39,506 nt of DNA from Alphaproteobacteria bacterium. Its GTDB lineage: Bacteria; Pseudomonadota; Alphaproteobacteria; UBA9655. Made by a program: the position numbers and the translations under genes. Shown here one piece after another: positions 15,874 to 25,705 of the stretch. The notes beneath the pieces are model-generated. The model saw only the letters and a list, made by a program, of their open reading frames with translations, had not been told where the DNA came from and did no database searches. How positions within the stretch are numbered: the stretch's first letter is position 1; every line of letters starts with the position of its first letter. The stretch lies in assembly GCA_947457015.1 (NCBI GenBank), contig CANGTV010000011.1:1-39506 (forward strand), written 5' to 3'.

Positions 15874-17025
15874 TTACTCCAAAGGAATCAGGGCGATTCT
15901 GTTATTTTTTAAGCCGATGGCTATTTTTCCCTCTTTTAAAGCGAGGGCTGCTTTGCCAAAAATCTCAAAGCGCCATCCTTCAACCGCAGGGGTAGTGGGT
16001 GTTGCAGAGCGCGCAATGTCCTCTAAATCTGAAGTAGTTGCAATAAGCTTTTGCGCCACGTGATATTTTTCTGACTTAATTTTCAACAGAAGGCGCAACA
16101 TTTCAACGAGGGAGGATGCGCCCGGAGGAGAGTCCTCTCCTTTTTTGACGGGCGGGCAATCTTCCAAGGGAAGGGATTGGGCTTTTTCAATTAAGCTTAA
16201 AATCATTTCCCCTTCCTTCCCCTTCAGGAAACTACTGGAAATCCCCCGCATGCGGCCGAGATCGGCCGCTGAACGAGGAGAAGATGCCGCCAACTCTAGC
16301 ATGGTCTCATCCCGTATCACACGCACACGTGGAACATTGCGGTGTTGGGCTGTAATTTCTCGCCAGGCTGCAAGTTCCCGTAAAATCGCTAACATCCGTG
16401 GCTTTGCCGAGCGCACCCTGATTTTTTGCCATACAGCATAAGGATCCACAGAATAAGTTGCGGGATCCTTCAAAATGGCCAGTTCATCCTCCACCCAATG
16501 GAAACGATCATCTTCCGTGAGCTTTTGCATGAGCTTTTCATAGATAACCCTCAGATGGATAACATCCCCTAGGGCATAGGTAAGCTGCTTTTCCGTCAAG
16601 GGGCGCTGGCCCCAGTGGGTATAACGCGAGGATTTATCAATAGATACCTTGGCATATTTTTGAACGAGAGCATCATAGGCCACGGCTTCTCCAAACCCGC
16701 ACACCATGGCTGCAATTTGGGTATCAAAAATAGGAGCCGGGATCTTGCCGGTGAGGTGATAAAAAATTTCAACGTCCTGACGCCCTGAATGGAAAACCTT
16801 TACGACGTGAGGATTCTGAAGAAGCTCAAAAAAAGACGACAGGTCAATCCCTTCCGCTAAAGGATCAATCGCAACAGCTTCCTCTTCAAGTCCTACCTGA
16901 ATGAGGCACAACTGTGGCCAATAAGTCGCTTCTCGAACGAATTCCGTATCGACGGTAACGTAAGGCGCTGAGGCCGCTCGCTCACAAAAGGCGTTCAGAT
17001 CAGCTGTTTTTGTTATTAATGTCAT
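15874..17025 (-). CDS. rnd: ribonuclease D
   Basis: A 3'-to-5' exoribonuclease of the DEDD family that trims tRNA precursors and other stable RNAs. Exo I is VDTEF, with Asp26 and Glu28 counted from the chosen start. Exo II is HSGRQDVEIF and Exo III is YALGDVIHLRVIY, with the DEDDy-type tyrosine. A HRDC domain follows (LAILRELAAWREITAQHRNVPRVRVIRDE), and a second helical domain completes the protein. Starting at the ATG at 17025 gives MTLITKTADL and 383 residues, the usual length. An upstream start at 17073 would add 16 residues with no Shine-Dalgarno. It diverges from aspS across a 65-base gap that must hold both promoters. Confidence 0.92.
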   Translation of the reverse strand: MTLITKTADLNAFCERAASAPYVTVDTEFVREATYWPQLCLIQVGLEEEAVAIDPLAEGIDLSSFFELLQNPHVVKVFHSGRQDVEIFYHLTGKIPAPIFDTQIAAMVCGFGEAVAYDALVQKYAKVSIDKSSRYTHWGQRPLTEKQLTYALGDVIHLRVIYEKLMQKLTEDDRFHWVEDELAILKDPATYSVDPYAVWQKIRVRSAKPRMLAILRELAAWREITAQHRNVPRVRVIRDETMLELAASSPRSAADLGRMRGISSSFLKGKEGEMILSLIEKAQSLPLEDCPPVKKGEDSPPGASSLVEMLRLLLKIKSEKYHVAQKLIATTSDLEDIARSATPTTPAVEGWRFEIFGKAALALKEGKIAIGLKNNRIALIPLE

Positions 17026-17090
17026 ATAGTCTTCGTTATCATTGAACACGAACCTTGACAAGATAGTCATCAACTAATTACTGATAATTT

Positions 17091-18875
17091 ATGAAAAATC
17101 CTTATCGTACCCATACCTGTGGCGCCCTGCGCCCTGAAAATGCCGGAGAACACATCCGTCTCTCCGGATGGATCCATCGCAAGCGCGATCATGGTCATCT
17201 TCTTTTCATTGATCTGCGTGATCATTATGGACTCACTCAATGCGTGATTGACTCAGCCAGCTCTTGCTTTAAAGACGCGGAAGAGATCCGGCTTGAAAGT
17301 GTCATCACTTTGGAAGGAAAGGTTGTCAAAAGGACTCCTGACACCGTCAACTCCCTTATGCACACAGGGGAAATTGAAGTTGTGGTTGAGGAGCTCACTG
17401 TTCAATCAAAGGCAGATCTCCTCCCCCTTCAAGTCAACGGCAATGCGGAATTCCCCGAAGAAACCCGCCTTAAATACCGTTTCTTGGATTTAAGGCGCGA
17501 GAAAATGCACGCAAATATCGTTCTCCGCAGTCAAGTTATTGCGGCTTTACGCCAAAAAATGATTAATCAAGGCTTTTTGGAGTTTCAAACACCTATTCTC
17601 ACGGCTAGTTCTCCCGAAGGAGCTCGTGACTATCTCGTCCCCAGTCGTCTCCATCCTGGGCATTTTTATGCCCTCCCCCAAGCCCCCCAACAGTTCAAAC
17701 AACTCTTGATGGTGGCGGGCTTTGATAAGTATTTTCAGATAGCTCCTTGTTTCCGAGACGAAGATGCTCGTGCTGATCGCTCGCCGGGTGAGTTTTACCA
17801 ACTCGATTTTGAAATGTCCTTTGTGACACAAGAAGATGTCTTTGCCGCCATTGAACCTGTTCTCCATGATGTGTTCGTAGAATTTGGGGGAGGAAAAGCC
17901 GTTTCTTCTCTTCCCTTCCCCCGCATTCCTTATGCGGAATCCATGCTCAAATACGGGATCGACAAGCCGGATTTGAGGAACCCTTTAATTCTCAGTGATG
18001 TTACGGAAGTGTTTGACGGCTCTAATTTTGGTATTTTCGCAAAAGCCATTGCAGAAGGCGCTGTCGTAAGAGCCATTCCTGCTCCTAAAACCTCCGACAA
18101 TCCCCGTAGTTTCTTTGATAAAATGAATGACTGGGCGCGCGAACAAGGGGCCGCAGGCCTTGGCTATATCGTCTTTGGCGTCGAAGGCCCCAAGGGCCCC
18201 ATTGCTAAATTCCTGGATGAGGACCGCCTGCAAAAACTCAAGTCCCTTACAGGAGCCCAAGAAGGGGATACGGTCTTTTTTGCCTGTGATAAAATTAAGG
18301 CCGCTGAAAAGCTCGCTGGCCTTGCTCGTATTCGCTTGGGAGAAGAGCTAGACCTTCTTGAAAAAAACGTGTTCAAGTTTTGTTTTATTGTGGACTTCCC
18401 TATGTATGAATGGGACGAGAACAAGGAAAAAGTTGATTTTTCTCACAATCCCTTCTCCATGCCGCAAGGAGGACTTGAGGCTCTCGAAACCCAGGATCCC
18501 CTCACCATTAAGGCCTATCAATATGATATCGTCTGCAATGGGTCTGAGCTTTGCAGCGGCGGCATTCGTAATCACCTTCCTGAAGTTATGATCAAAGCCT
18601 TTTCTTTGGCAGGCTATACGCAAGAGGAAGTGGAAACAGAATTTGCGGGTATGCTCAGTGCCTTTCGCTATGGCGCGCCCCCTCATGGCGGGGCTGCTCC
18701 TGGAATTGACCGCATTGTGATGTTGTTGGCTGACGAGCCCAATCTCCGAGAAGTGGTTGCTTTCCCCATGAACCAAAAGGCCGAAGACCTTCTTGTGGGC
18801 GCCCCTTCCCCTGTGAGGGAACAACAACTGAAAGATCTTCATATTCGGGTGGTGATGCCGCCAACGAAGGGGTAG
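17091..18875 (+). CDS. aspS: aspartate--tRNA(Asp/Asn) ligase
   Basis: A class II aminoacyl-tRNA synthetase that charges tRNA-Asp. The N-terminal OB-fold anticodon-binding domain (about 1-110) contains [19 protein letters not shown]. His34 lies where non-discriminating bacterial AspRS enzymes carry His, while E. coli has Leu. This suggests that the enzyme also mischarges tRNA-Asn for GatCAB to amidate. Class II motif 2 is [24 protein letters not shown]. The bacterial GAD insertion domain follows (about 290-420). Motif 3 is [22 protein letters not shown] near the C-terminus. At 594 residues it is a normal bacterial-type enzyme. Its 3' end faces lepA, with a 170-base inverted repeat between them. 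Confidence 0.96.
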   Translation: MKNPYRTHTCGALRPENAGEHIRLSGWIHRKRDHGHLLFIDLRDHYGLTQCVIDSASSCFKDAEEIRLESVITLEGKVVKRTPDTVNSLMHTGEIEVVVEELTVQSKADLLPLQVNGNAEFPEETRLKYRFLDLRREKMHANIVLRSQVIAALRQKMINQGFLEFQTPILTASSPEGARDYLVPSRLHPGHFYALPQAPQQFKQLLMVAGFDKYFQIAPCFRDEDARADRSPGEFYQLDFEMSFVTQEDVFAAIEPVLHDVFVEFGGGKAVSSLPFPRIPYAESMLKYGIDKPDLRNPLILSDVTEVFDGSNFGIFAKAIAEGAVVRAIPAPKTSDNPRSFFDKMNDWAREQGAAGLGYIVFGVEGPKGPIAKFLDEDRLQKLKSLTGAQEGDTVFFACDKIKAAEKLAGLARIRLGEELDLLEKNVFKFCFIVDFPMYEWDENKEKVDFSHNPFSMPQGGLEALETQDPLTIKAYQYDIVCNGSELCSGGIRNHLPEVMIKAFSLAGYTQEEVETEFAGMLSAFRYGAPPHGGAAPGIDRIVMLLADEPNLREVVAFPMNQKAEDLLVGAPSPVREQQLKDLHIRVVMPPTKG

Positions 18876-18882
18876 AGCTCTA

Positions 18883-19052
18883 ACGTCATTGCGAGCGAAG
18901 CGAAGCAACCCAGTGAAAATAACGCGTGTCCGCAGGACATGCAGCCTTTTTTACTCACATAACTACAGCAGTTCTCTCTCAAATTAAAAAAGATGAATTC
19001 CTACGGAATAAATTCTTTGTCCTGGGTTGCTTCGCTTCGCTCGCAATGACGT
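18883..19052. repeat. 170-base element with perfect 31-base inverted ends
   Basis: The left arm at 18883-18913 and right arm at 19022-19052 are perfect inverted copies (31 of 31) built around CATTGCGAGCGAAGCGAAGC. The 108-base interior is non-coding and has a small GTCC-GCA-GGAC hairpin. It fills almost the whole gap between the convergent aspS and lepA genes. It could fold into a long stem that ends transcription from both sides. Closely similar GCGAGCGAAGCGAAGCAA repeats are known in many proteobacterial genomes. Confidence 0.8.
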
Positions 19053-19057
19053 CTAAT

Positions 19058-20860
19058 TCAATCCTCTGTCATCTTCAAGGCAGCTAAAAAGGCAGATTGT
19101 GGGATTTCCACATTGCCCACTTGGCGCATGCGTTTTTTACCTTCCTTTTGCTTGTCCAACAATTTGCGTTTGCGGGAAACATCTCCCCCATAACACTTGG
19201 CGGTAACGTCTTTGCGCAAGGCTGAGATCGTCTCACGCGCAATAACCTTTGCTCCAATGGCCGCTTGGATAGCAATTTTAAAAAGCTGCCGCGGAATCAG
19301 GTCTTTGAGCTTACTGCACAAGAGCCGCCCCCGGGCTTCTGCATGAGAGCGGTGAACAATGGTAGAAAGAGCATCCACCGGATCTCCATTCACAAGGACA
19401 GATAGTTTCACAAGCTGCCCTTCCTCATATCCATCCATCTGATAGTCAAAGCTGGCATAGCCTCGGCTAACAGATTTGAGGCGGTCATAAAAATCAAAGA
19501 CAACCTCATTCAAGGGGAGACGATAGACAACCATAGCCCGATTGCCTACATAGGTAAGATCAAGCTGGATTCCCCGCCTTTCCGTACACAGGGTCAAAAC
19601 TGACCCAAGATACGTATCAGGCACAAGGATGGTGGCCTTAATCCAAGGCTCTTCCATCTTAACGATGCGCATGACATCGGGCATATCCGCCGGATTATGA
19701 AGCTCAATCATCTCTCCATTGGTCATATAAAGCTTATAAATCACGCTTGGCGCTGTGGTCACAAGATCGAGGTTAAACTCCCGTTCCAAGCGCTCCTGAA
19801 TAATCTCAAGGTGCAACAGGCCTAAGAAGCCGCAGCGAAAACCAAAACCAAGAGCTGCTGAAGACTCAGGCTCAAACATAAAGCTCGCATCATTAAGGCG
19901 TAGTTTGCCGAGGCTTTCTCTCAAGGTTTCAAACTCAGCCGCATCCGCGGGGAAAAGACCACAGAAAACCACAGGGACACTTGGCTTGAATCCAGAGAGG
20001 GGAGAGAGTGCCGCCCGTTTTTCTTCCGTTACCGTATCCCCCACATTGCAGTCAGCTACAGCCTTAATCCCCGCCGTAAAGAAGCCCACTTCCCCAGGGT
20101 TAAGGGCAGAAAGAGTTTCGCGTTTAGGGGTAAATACACCTACCTGATCCACAGGATAAACAGAGCCTGTGGACATCATTTTAATCTTCATACCGGGTTT
20201 TAGAACCCCATCCACAATACGCACCAAAATAATCACCCCCAAATAGGCATCATACCAACTGTCAATCAACAGAGCTTTGAGGGGGGCTGTGGCATCTCCT
20301 TTGGGGGAAGGCAATTTATGGACAATGGCTTCCAAAACATCCGGAATGCCAAGACCTGTTTTCGCAGAAATCATGATAGCCTCACTGGCATCCAGGCCAA
20401 TCACATCCTCAATTTGTTCTTTTATCCGCTCCGGCTCAGCGGCAGGCAAATCCACCTTATTTAAGACAGGAATGATTTCATGATTATTATCAATAGCTTG
20501 ATATACATTAGCAAGAGTTTGGGCTTCAACCCCTTGGCTAGCATCCACCACAAGGAGAGATCCCTCACACGCCGCCAAGCAGCGGCTTACCTCATACGCA
20601 AAGTCCACATGTCCTGGGGTGTCCATTAAATTGAGCTGATAGGTTTCTCCGTTTTTAGCCTTATAGCGCAAGCGAACGGTCTGGGCTTTAATAGTAATCC
20701 CCCGCTCCCGCTCAATGTCCATGGTGTCAAGCACTTGCTCCTTAAGATCGCGCTCAGAAAGGCCTCCACACAGCTGGATCAGGCGATCCGCAAGGGTGGA
20801 CTTGCCGTGGTCAATATGGGCAATAATGGAAAAATTTCGAATGTGGCTTAAGTCTGTCAT
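19058..20860 (-). CDS. lepA: elongation factor 4 (LepA)
   Basis: A translational GTPase that acts on the ribosome, proposed to aid back-translocation or 30S biogenesis. G motifs are intact: G1 [10 protein letters not shown]3 DTPGH, G4 NKVD and G5 SAK. The [14 protein letters not shown] switch region is also present. Domains II, III and V follow as in EF-G, but domain IV is replaced by the LepA-specific C-terminal domain, which begins near [15 protein letters not shown] and contains the marks [35 protein letters not shown]. At 600 residues it is standard. The gene is monocistronic and convergent with aspS. Confidence 0.97.
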   Translation of the reverse strand: MTDLSHIRNFSIIAHIDHGKSTLADRLIQLCGGLSERDLKEQVLDTMDIERERGITIKAQTVRLRYKAKNGETYQLNLMDTPGHVDFAYEVSRCLAACEGSLLVVDASQGVEAQTLANVYQAIDNNHEIIPVLNKVDLPAAEPERIKEQIEDVIGLDASEAIMISAKTGLGIPDVLEAIVHKLPSPKGDATAPLKALLIDSWYDAYLGVIILVRIVDGVLKPGMKIKMMSTGSVYPVDQVGVFTPKRETLSALNPGEVGFFTAGIKAVADCNVGDTVTEEKRAALSPLSGFKPSVPVVFCGLFPADAAEFETLRESLGKLRLNDASFMFEPESSAALGFGFRCGFLGLLHLEIIQERLEREFNLDLVTTAPSVIYKLYMTNGEMIELHNPADMPDVMRIVKMEEPWIKATILVPDTYLGSVLTLCTERRGIQLDLTYVGNRAMVVYRLPLNEVVFDFYDRLKSVSRGYASFDYQMDGYEEGQLVKLSVLVNGDPVDALSTIVHRSHAEARGRLLCSKLKDLIPRQLFKIAIQAAIGAKVIARETISALRKDVTAKCYGGDVSRKRKLLDKQKEGKKRMRQVGNVEIPQSAFLAALKMTED

Positions 20861-21152
20861 GAGTATCCTACTTTAAATCTCCCTGACACATATCATCTTT
20901 TGTGAGGAACAAAAAGACTTTACAGAAAACTTTCCGCTACAGGGCAAGCTTCTGAAATAATACTTCTAATCGCGGCCTAAATAGGCTGAAAACTCTCTCT
21001 TATATGTTTTGGGATAAAGACAACGGGATTTTCTCTCTTTTTAAAAAAGTAGAAATATTCTTCTTTGTTAAACTTTCTTATAAAATATCATATGTTAACT
21101 TTCCATTAAGAAAGGGAGATTTATTTATTTTAGTAGGGGGAAGAGAGTAACA
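20861..21152. other. intergenic region between lepA and the divergent exported-protein gene
   Basis: About 290 AT-rich bases lie between divergent starts, so both promoters should be here. TATAAAAT (about 21081-21088) is a fair -10 candidate for the rightward gene, but a well-spaced -35 box is not clear. No RNA gene or repeat was recognised. Confidence 0.3.
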
Positions 21153-22241
21153 ATGTTTAATATGAATACATACAAAGACTCAAGATCTAATGATCTTGAT
21201 AGGAACAACAAAGCTAGAAAAGAATTTAATGAGATAGAGGTTATAACACCCTTACCACTAAGGGGAGGCAGGTTGAGGGTGCTGTTAGGCACGGTATCAA
21301 TGATTGCCTTTCTTTCAGCTCAACATTCTGTTTTCGCTGCAACAAACCGATTTCAAGATATTGAGCAGAGAGGATATGTTTCTCATCGTAATCCATCTAC
21401 ATGGGAAGCCTTTCATGAAGTCCAATCTTCCTTAGAGAATGGACATGATGGGCTCAATCTCGTTGAGATACATAGGTTAGTCCCTAGCCTTGTTCCTAGT
21501 GATCCATTGAAAGGAACTGTACTATCTGTAAAATCAATTGATTTTTCTGAGTGGGTTCAAATCCCAATGAGTGATGTAAAAGATATTCCTCCAATAGCAT
21601 CTACTCCTCCCCGAAGATCAAAAGAAAGCTATGTGCTTCCTATTGTCTCTTCGACGGTTGTTAAGCCCATTGGTCGAGTTTTTTTGTCTACAGCAAAAGT
21701 AACTTATTATGCTATCCCTCACGTAGCGAGTGGCAGTTGGTGGATGGTCTGCAAGACAGCCGAAGCACTTGGAGCTACCGTATCTGCTACCAACGATGCA
21801 ACCGTATATGTTGTTGAAGCTGTACGTGATGTTCAAGCGGGACGCGCAACGCCGGAAGAAAAAGGATGGGACGCAGGCAAAAAGACTGCCTCAACAATAG
21901 GAAATTCATTCAAATGGTTGGGAAATACAACAGTTGAAGGAATTGAAGGAGCAGCTTTTCCTCTTTGGAACGGAATTAAATATGCAGCTGAGGAAACTTG
22001 GGAAAATACAAAGGCTGCTGTTCATGATATGAGAGAAGCTTATTTGGATGATGTTGGGTCTTCTGTAAAATCCACAGCTACAAAGGCAGTTACTTATTTA
22101 GAGGATAAAGTCTCTTCGTTAGCTTCCAAAGCTAAAGCAGCTGCCTCCAATTTAGCGTCTCGAATAGCTTCTGGTATAAAAAATATAGGGTCATCTATTG
22201 TGTCAAAAGCAAGCAGTATTTGGAGTTGGCTCACATCTTAA
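21153..22241 (+). CDS. exported protein with C-terminal amphipathic-helix region, unknown family
   Basis: Not recognised. The 362 residues begin with about 40 polar ones, then a hydrophobic core (43-57) and a probable signal peptidase site near SVFA (62), an unusually long n-region for a signal peptide. A middle part (65-160) has no visible domain. From about 160 the sequence alternates short hydrophobic or aromatic stretches with Ala/Ser/Lys-rich helices (GSWWMVCKTAEALGA, GNSFKWLGNTTVEGIEGAA). The last 65 residues form a long Ala/Ser/Lys amphipathic repeat, like LEA or apolipoprotein helices (SLASKAKAAASNLASRIAS). GGGGGAAGAGAG precedes the ATG. Residues 31-43 are encoded by a palindrome-like stretch (hairpin 21249-21264). 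A surface-lipid-binding or secreted effector role is speculation. Confidence 0.6.
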   Translation: MFNMNTYKDSRSNDLDRNNKARKEFNEIEVITPLPLRGGRLRVLLGTVSMIAFLSAQHSVFAATNRFQDIEQRGYVSHRNPSTWEAFHEVQSSLENGHDGLNLVEIHRLVPSLVPSDPLKGTVLSVKSIDFSEWVQIPMSDVKDIPPIASTPPRRSKESYVLPIVSSTVVKPIGRVFLSTAKVTYYAIPHVASGSWWMVCKTAEALGATVSATNDATVYVVEAVRDVQAGRATPEEKGWDAGKKTASTIGNSFKWLGNTTVEGIEGAAFPLWNGIKYAAEETWENTKAAVHDMREAYLDDVGSSVKSTATKAVTYLEDKVSSLASKAKAAASNLASRIASGIKNIGSSIVSKASSIWSWLTS

Positions 22242-22284
22242 TTCCATAAATAAATATAAAGGAACGTGTTATAGGACATGAAGG

Positions 22285-22304
22285 AGGCAACCATTTGGTT
22301 GCCT
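22285..22304. terminator. hairpin between convergent genes
   Basis: A perfect 8-bp stem, AGGCAACC and GGTTGCCT, with loop ATTT, lies between the convergent ends of the exported-protein gene and pheT. The T-run afterwards is weak on both strands, so it is at best a bidirectional terminator of modest strength. Confidence 0.5.
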
Positions 22305-22330
22305 TACTTCAGTCTCAAATTTCATGCCCC

Positions 22331-24682
22331 CTATCTCAACACCCCGCCCGTTGCTTGCGTCACTGAAGATATAATCTTTTGAGAGACAGCCTGGATTTCT
22401 TCATCTGTCAACGTACGATCCTTGGATTGAAGGCTTGCTCGAATTCCCAGAGATTTTTTCCCATCTCCCATTTCAAATACATCAAAAAGAGTCACACCAA
22501 CCACGAGTGTAGGATCGGCTTTCGTAACTGCTATCAAAAGGGTGTTAGCAGGGACATCTTGGTCAACCACAAAAGCAAAGTCACGTTCAACTGCCTGATA
22601 AGGGGACAAGATTAGTTTTGGCTTGGTCGTCGTTTTTTTCTTAGGCAATGGCAAGCGATCTAAGAAAACCTCAAAACTAACCACGGGACCTTTAACATCA
22701 AAGGCCTTAAGAATACGAGGATGAAGTTCTCCAAAGTATCCAAGCACTTGAGGCCCCAACTTTAATGTGGCTGAACGCCCTGGATGATACCAAGATGGAG
22801 CTATTGGCTCCCACGTTCCACCTAATATTATCGCACAAACATCCGCCTTCACATCATAAATGTCTACGGGGCGCTTTTTTTCACACCAATTACCGGGAAA
22901 AATAGGAAAGGTCCCTGCCCTCACCCCTGTTGCCATCATGTATTGTCCGTCTGAAGTTGCAGCTGAATACTGAGGGCCAACCTCAAAAAGACCGATGGAG
23001 TCTATCCCACGATTTTGGTTAAAAAGGACAGCTTTTAAAAGATTCGGCAAAAGGCTTGGGCGCATGACTTCCAAATCCTGACTAATAGGATTCATAAGCA
23101 CAAGGCTTTCAGGCACTTTTCCAAAGAACTCCGCCTCTTTTTTCGCCATAAAAGACCATGTCACAGTCTCTATCAACCCGCGGCCAGCCAACTTATCCCG
23201 CACAATAAAGCGCCGCTCTTGGAGAGGAAGTAAGGGTTTCCCTTCAGGACGCACCCCATAAGAGAGAGACGCGATCTTATCATAGCCTTCCACCCGCAAG
23301 ACTTCTTCTACAAGATCTGCTTCATGCTCTATATCAAAACGCCAGGAAGGGGGCAGCACCTCAAACTTTTCCCCTTGTCCTTTCACCTGAAAACCCAAAG
23401 CCTTTAGAATCTCAACGACGCGAACAGGGGCCACCTGCATTCCGCCTAGACTTTCACACCGAGAAGGGTGAAATATAATCGGCTGCGCTCCCTCAGGAGA
23501 ACTTCCTGCGCTTACAACGTCGCTGGCCTCCCCACCACAAAGATCCAGGATCATTTGAGTTGCAGCCTCAAGACCAGGGAGAGTGGATTCAGGGTCAACA
23601 CCTCGCTCAAACCGAAACCGTGAATCACTTATAATTCCAAGGTTCCTTCCTGTGATTGCTGTGCGAATGGGGTCAAAGAAGGCGGATTCTAGAAAAACCG
23701 TGTGGGTGGAGTCGTCACACCCCGTGCTTTGCCCCCCCATGACCCCTGCTAAAGAAATGACACCAGAGTCATCTTCAATAACAGTCATATCTTCAGAAAG
23801 GGTATAGGCTTTTCCGTCTAAGGCTACGAAGGTTTCCCCTGGACGAGAGAGACGAACCGTCAATCCGCCTGTCAGCTTATCTGCATCAAAGACATGAAGC
23901 GGCCTGGCCCGATCATAGGCAAAATAGTTCGTCACATCCACAAGAGCAGAGATAGATTTCAATCCAATGGCTTGAAGCTTTTTCTGAAGCCATTCAGGGC
24001 TAGGGCCATTTTTTACCCCTCGAATGACCCGGCCTGTAAAATAAGGACAGGCGTCAGGATCTACCATCAAAGCCACAGGACAGGAAAAAGTCCCTTTAAT
24101 GGCACTTTGTTTTAAGGGCTTCAACGTCCCTATACCTGTGGCAGCCAGATCGCGTGCAATCCCATAAACGCCCAGGCAATCCCCTCGGTTAGGAGTAATG
24201 TCAATATCGATTAAAATCTCGTCAAGGCCTGCCCATTTTGCATAAGACTCTCCCAGAGGAGCCGTGGGGTCGACCTCAATAATCCCCTCAGAGACGTCTC
24301 CAAGAAGCAGTTCTTGGGCAGAGCACATCATCCCAAAACTTTCAACATCTCGCACTTTTCCTACTTTGAGAACCTGCTGGGTTGAAGGGATAACCACACC
24401 AGGACGTGCAAGAACCGCTTTCATCCCTTTGTGAGCATTAGGGGCTCCGCACACAACTTGGATAACGTCATGCCCCGTATTAACACGGCACACTTTAAGG
24501 CGATCCGCATTCGGATGCTTTTCAGCCTCTACCACTTCACAAATTGTAAAGGGAGCTAATGGCTCTGCCTTGTTTTCAACCTTATCCACCACAAGGCCAA
24601 GGCTGTTAAGCTTTTCTAAAATCGCTTCAAGGGGAGCTTCCGCTTCTAAATGATCTTTTAGCCAAGAGACTGTAAATTTCAT
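22331..24682 (-). CDS. pheT: phenylalanine--tRNA ligase beta subunit
   Basis: The beta subunit of the alpha2-beta2 phenylalanyl-tRNA synthetase; it binds tRNA-Phe and edits mischarged tyrosine. The domains are in normal order. The N-terminal FTVSWLKDHLE leads into a tRNA-binding EMAP-like domain (about 40-150, KHPNADRLKVCRVNTG). B3/B4 editing domains follow, with LVDVTNYFAYDRARPLHVFDADKL. Next are the B5 domain, the catalytic-like core (DLVEEVLRVEGYDKI) and a C-terminal FDX-ACB anticodon-binding domain (SPYQAVERDFAFVVD). At 783 residues it is standard. It lies 3 bases downstream of pheS, so the two are co-expressed. It is the last gene of the long leftward unit that begins at nuoA. Confidence 0.96.
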   Translation of the reverse strand: MKFTVSWLKDHLEAEAPLEAILEKLNSLGLVVDKVENKAEPLAPFTICEVVEAEKHPNADRLKVCRVNTGHDVIQVVCGAPNAHKGMKAVLARPGVVIPSTQQVLKVGKVRDVESFGMMCSAQELLLGDVSEGIIEVDPTAPLGESYAKWAGLDEILIDIDITPNRGDCLGVYGIARDLAATGIGTLKPLKQSAIKGTFSCPVALMVDPDACPYFTGRVIRGVKNGPSPEWLQKKLQAIGLKSISALVDVTNYFAYDRARPLHVFDADKLTGGLTVRLSRPGETFVALDGKAYTLSEDMTVIEDDSGVISLAGVMGGQSTGCDDSTHTVFLESAFFDPIRTAITGRNLGIISDSRFRFERGVDPESTLPGLEAATQMILDLCGGEASDVVSAGSSPEGAQPIIFHPSRCESLGGMQVAPVRVVEILKALGFQVKGQGEKFEVLPPSWRFDIEHEADLVEEVLRVEGYDKIASLSYGVRPEGKPLLPLQERRFIVRDKLAGRGLIETVTWSFMAKKEAEFFGKVPESLVLMNPISQDLEVMRPSLLPNLLKAVLFNQNRGIDSIGLFEVGPQYSAATSDGQYMMATGVRAGTFPIFPGNWCEKKRPVDIYDVKADVCAIILGGTWEPIAPSWYHPGRSATLKLGPQVLGYFGELHPRILKAFDVKGPVVSFEVFLDRLPLPKKKTTTKPKLILSPYQAVERDFAFVVDQDVPANTLLIAVTKADPTLVVGVTLFDVFEMGDGKKSLGIRASLQSKDRTLTDEEIQAVSQKIISSVTQATGGVLR

Positions 24683-24685
24683 ATC

Positions 24686-25705
24686 CTACTCCCGCGCCTC
24701 TGGATCAAATCCGTAATAATTCAACCACCTTATGTCTGAGTCGAAAAAGAGGCGTAAATCCTCAATTCCATACTTCAGCATGGCAATGCGCTCAATTCCC
24801 ATACCAAAAGCAAATCCTTGGTAAACATCTGGATCAATGTCGCAATTGCGCAAAACGTTGGGGTGTACCATCCCACAGCCTAAGATCTCGAGCCAGCTGC
24901 TGTCCTTCCACCAAATATCCACTTCTGCTGAAGGTTCTGTAAAAGGAAAATAGCCAGGTCGAAACCGGAGTTTTAAGGCTGGATCTTCAAAGAAAAGCCT
25001 ACAGAATTCCTCAAGACACCCCTTTAAATGCCCCATATGGGTATGTGTATCAACCACCAGCCCTTCAATCTGGTGAAACATGGGCGTGTGCGTTGCATCA
25101 TAGTCCGAGCGATAAGTTCTACCCGGCGCAATAATACGAATAGGAGGTTTTTCTTGTAACATCGTCCGAATCTGTACAGGTGAGGTGTGGGTCCTAAGAA
25201 CAAGCGGTTGCTGATCTGCCCCCGGCGGAAGATAAAAAGTGTCATGCTCTTGCCGAGCAGGATGCTCCGGAGGGAAATTCAATGCCGTAAAATTATAAAA
25301 ATCTTCCTCAATATCAGGGCCTTCGGCAACCTTAAATCCCATTTGTCCAAAAATATGAATGGCTTGATCCATCACAGACGAAAGAGGGTGGATCTTGCCT
25401 TTGAAAAAAGGCCGAGGCGGTAGAGAAACATCAAGTGTTTCACGCGCAAGGCGCGCGTCAAGATCCGCCTCTTCCAGCTGATGTTTGCGAAGATCCAAGG
25501 CTTCTGTCACCGCCTCTTTCACCACATTCAACTCAGCTCCCATAAGACGACGCTCTTCGGGGGATTTCGTGCCCAATTCTTTCATTAAAAGGGTAAGAGA
25601 CCCCTTTTTTCCAAGGACAGCAACGCGTAGTTCTTCCCAATCTTGCAAAGAGGCAATCTTTTCAATTTCTTCTAACGTTTTATGTTTTAGGTCGCTCATA
25701 TTCAT
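24686..25705 (-). CDS. pheS: phenylalanine--tRNA ligase alpha subunit
   Basis: The catalytic alpha subunit of phenylalanyl-tRNA synthetase. The N-terminal coiled coil (about 1-85) precedes the class II core. Markers are the [24 protein letters not shown] stretch, motif 2 with [22 protein letters not shown], and motif 3 with [25 protein letters not shown] at the C-terminus. The active-site sequence [14 protein letters not shown] is intact. At 339 residues it is family-typical. Its ATG overlaps the nuoM stop as ATGA, so it is likely translated by re-initiation after nuoM. A second ATG two codons later (MSDLKH) is an alternative start. The usual neighbours rpmI-rplT are not present; the gene instead follows complex I. 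Confidence 0.96.
   Translation of the reverse strand: MNMSDLKHKTLEEIEKIASLQDWEELRVAVLGKKGSLTLLMKELGTKSPEERRLMGAELNVVKEAVTEALDLRKHQLEEADLDARLARETLDVSLPPRPFFKGKIHPLSSVMDQAIHIFGQMGFKVAEGPDIEEDFYNFTALNFPPEHPARQEHDTFYLPPGADQQPLVLRTHTSPVQIRTMLQEKPPIRIIAPGRTYRSDYDATHTPMFHQIEGLVVDTHTHMGHLKGCLEEFCRLFFEDPALKLRFRPGYFPFTEPSAEVDIWWKDSSWLEILGCGMVHPNVLRNCDIDPDVYQGFAFGMGIERIAMLKYGIEDLRLFFDSDIRWLNYYGFDPEARE

Noticed and set aside
18348-18908. A 186-codon frame antisense to aspS
   Set aside because: It is wholly inside a well-conserved gene on the other strand, has no Shine-Dalgarno and no recognisable domain.
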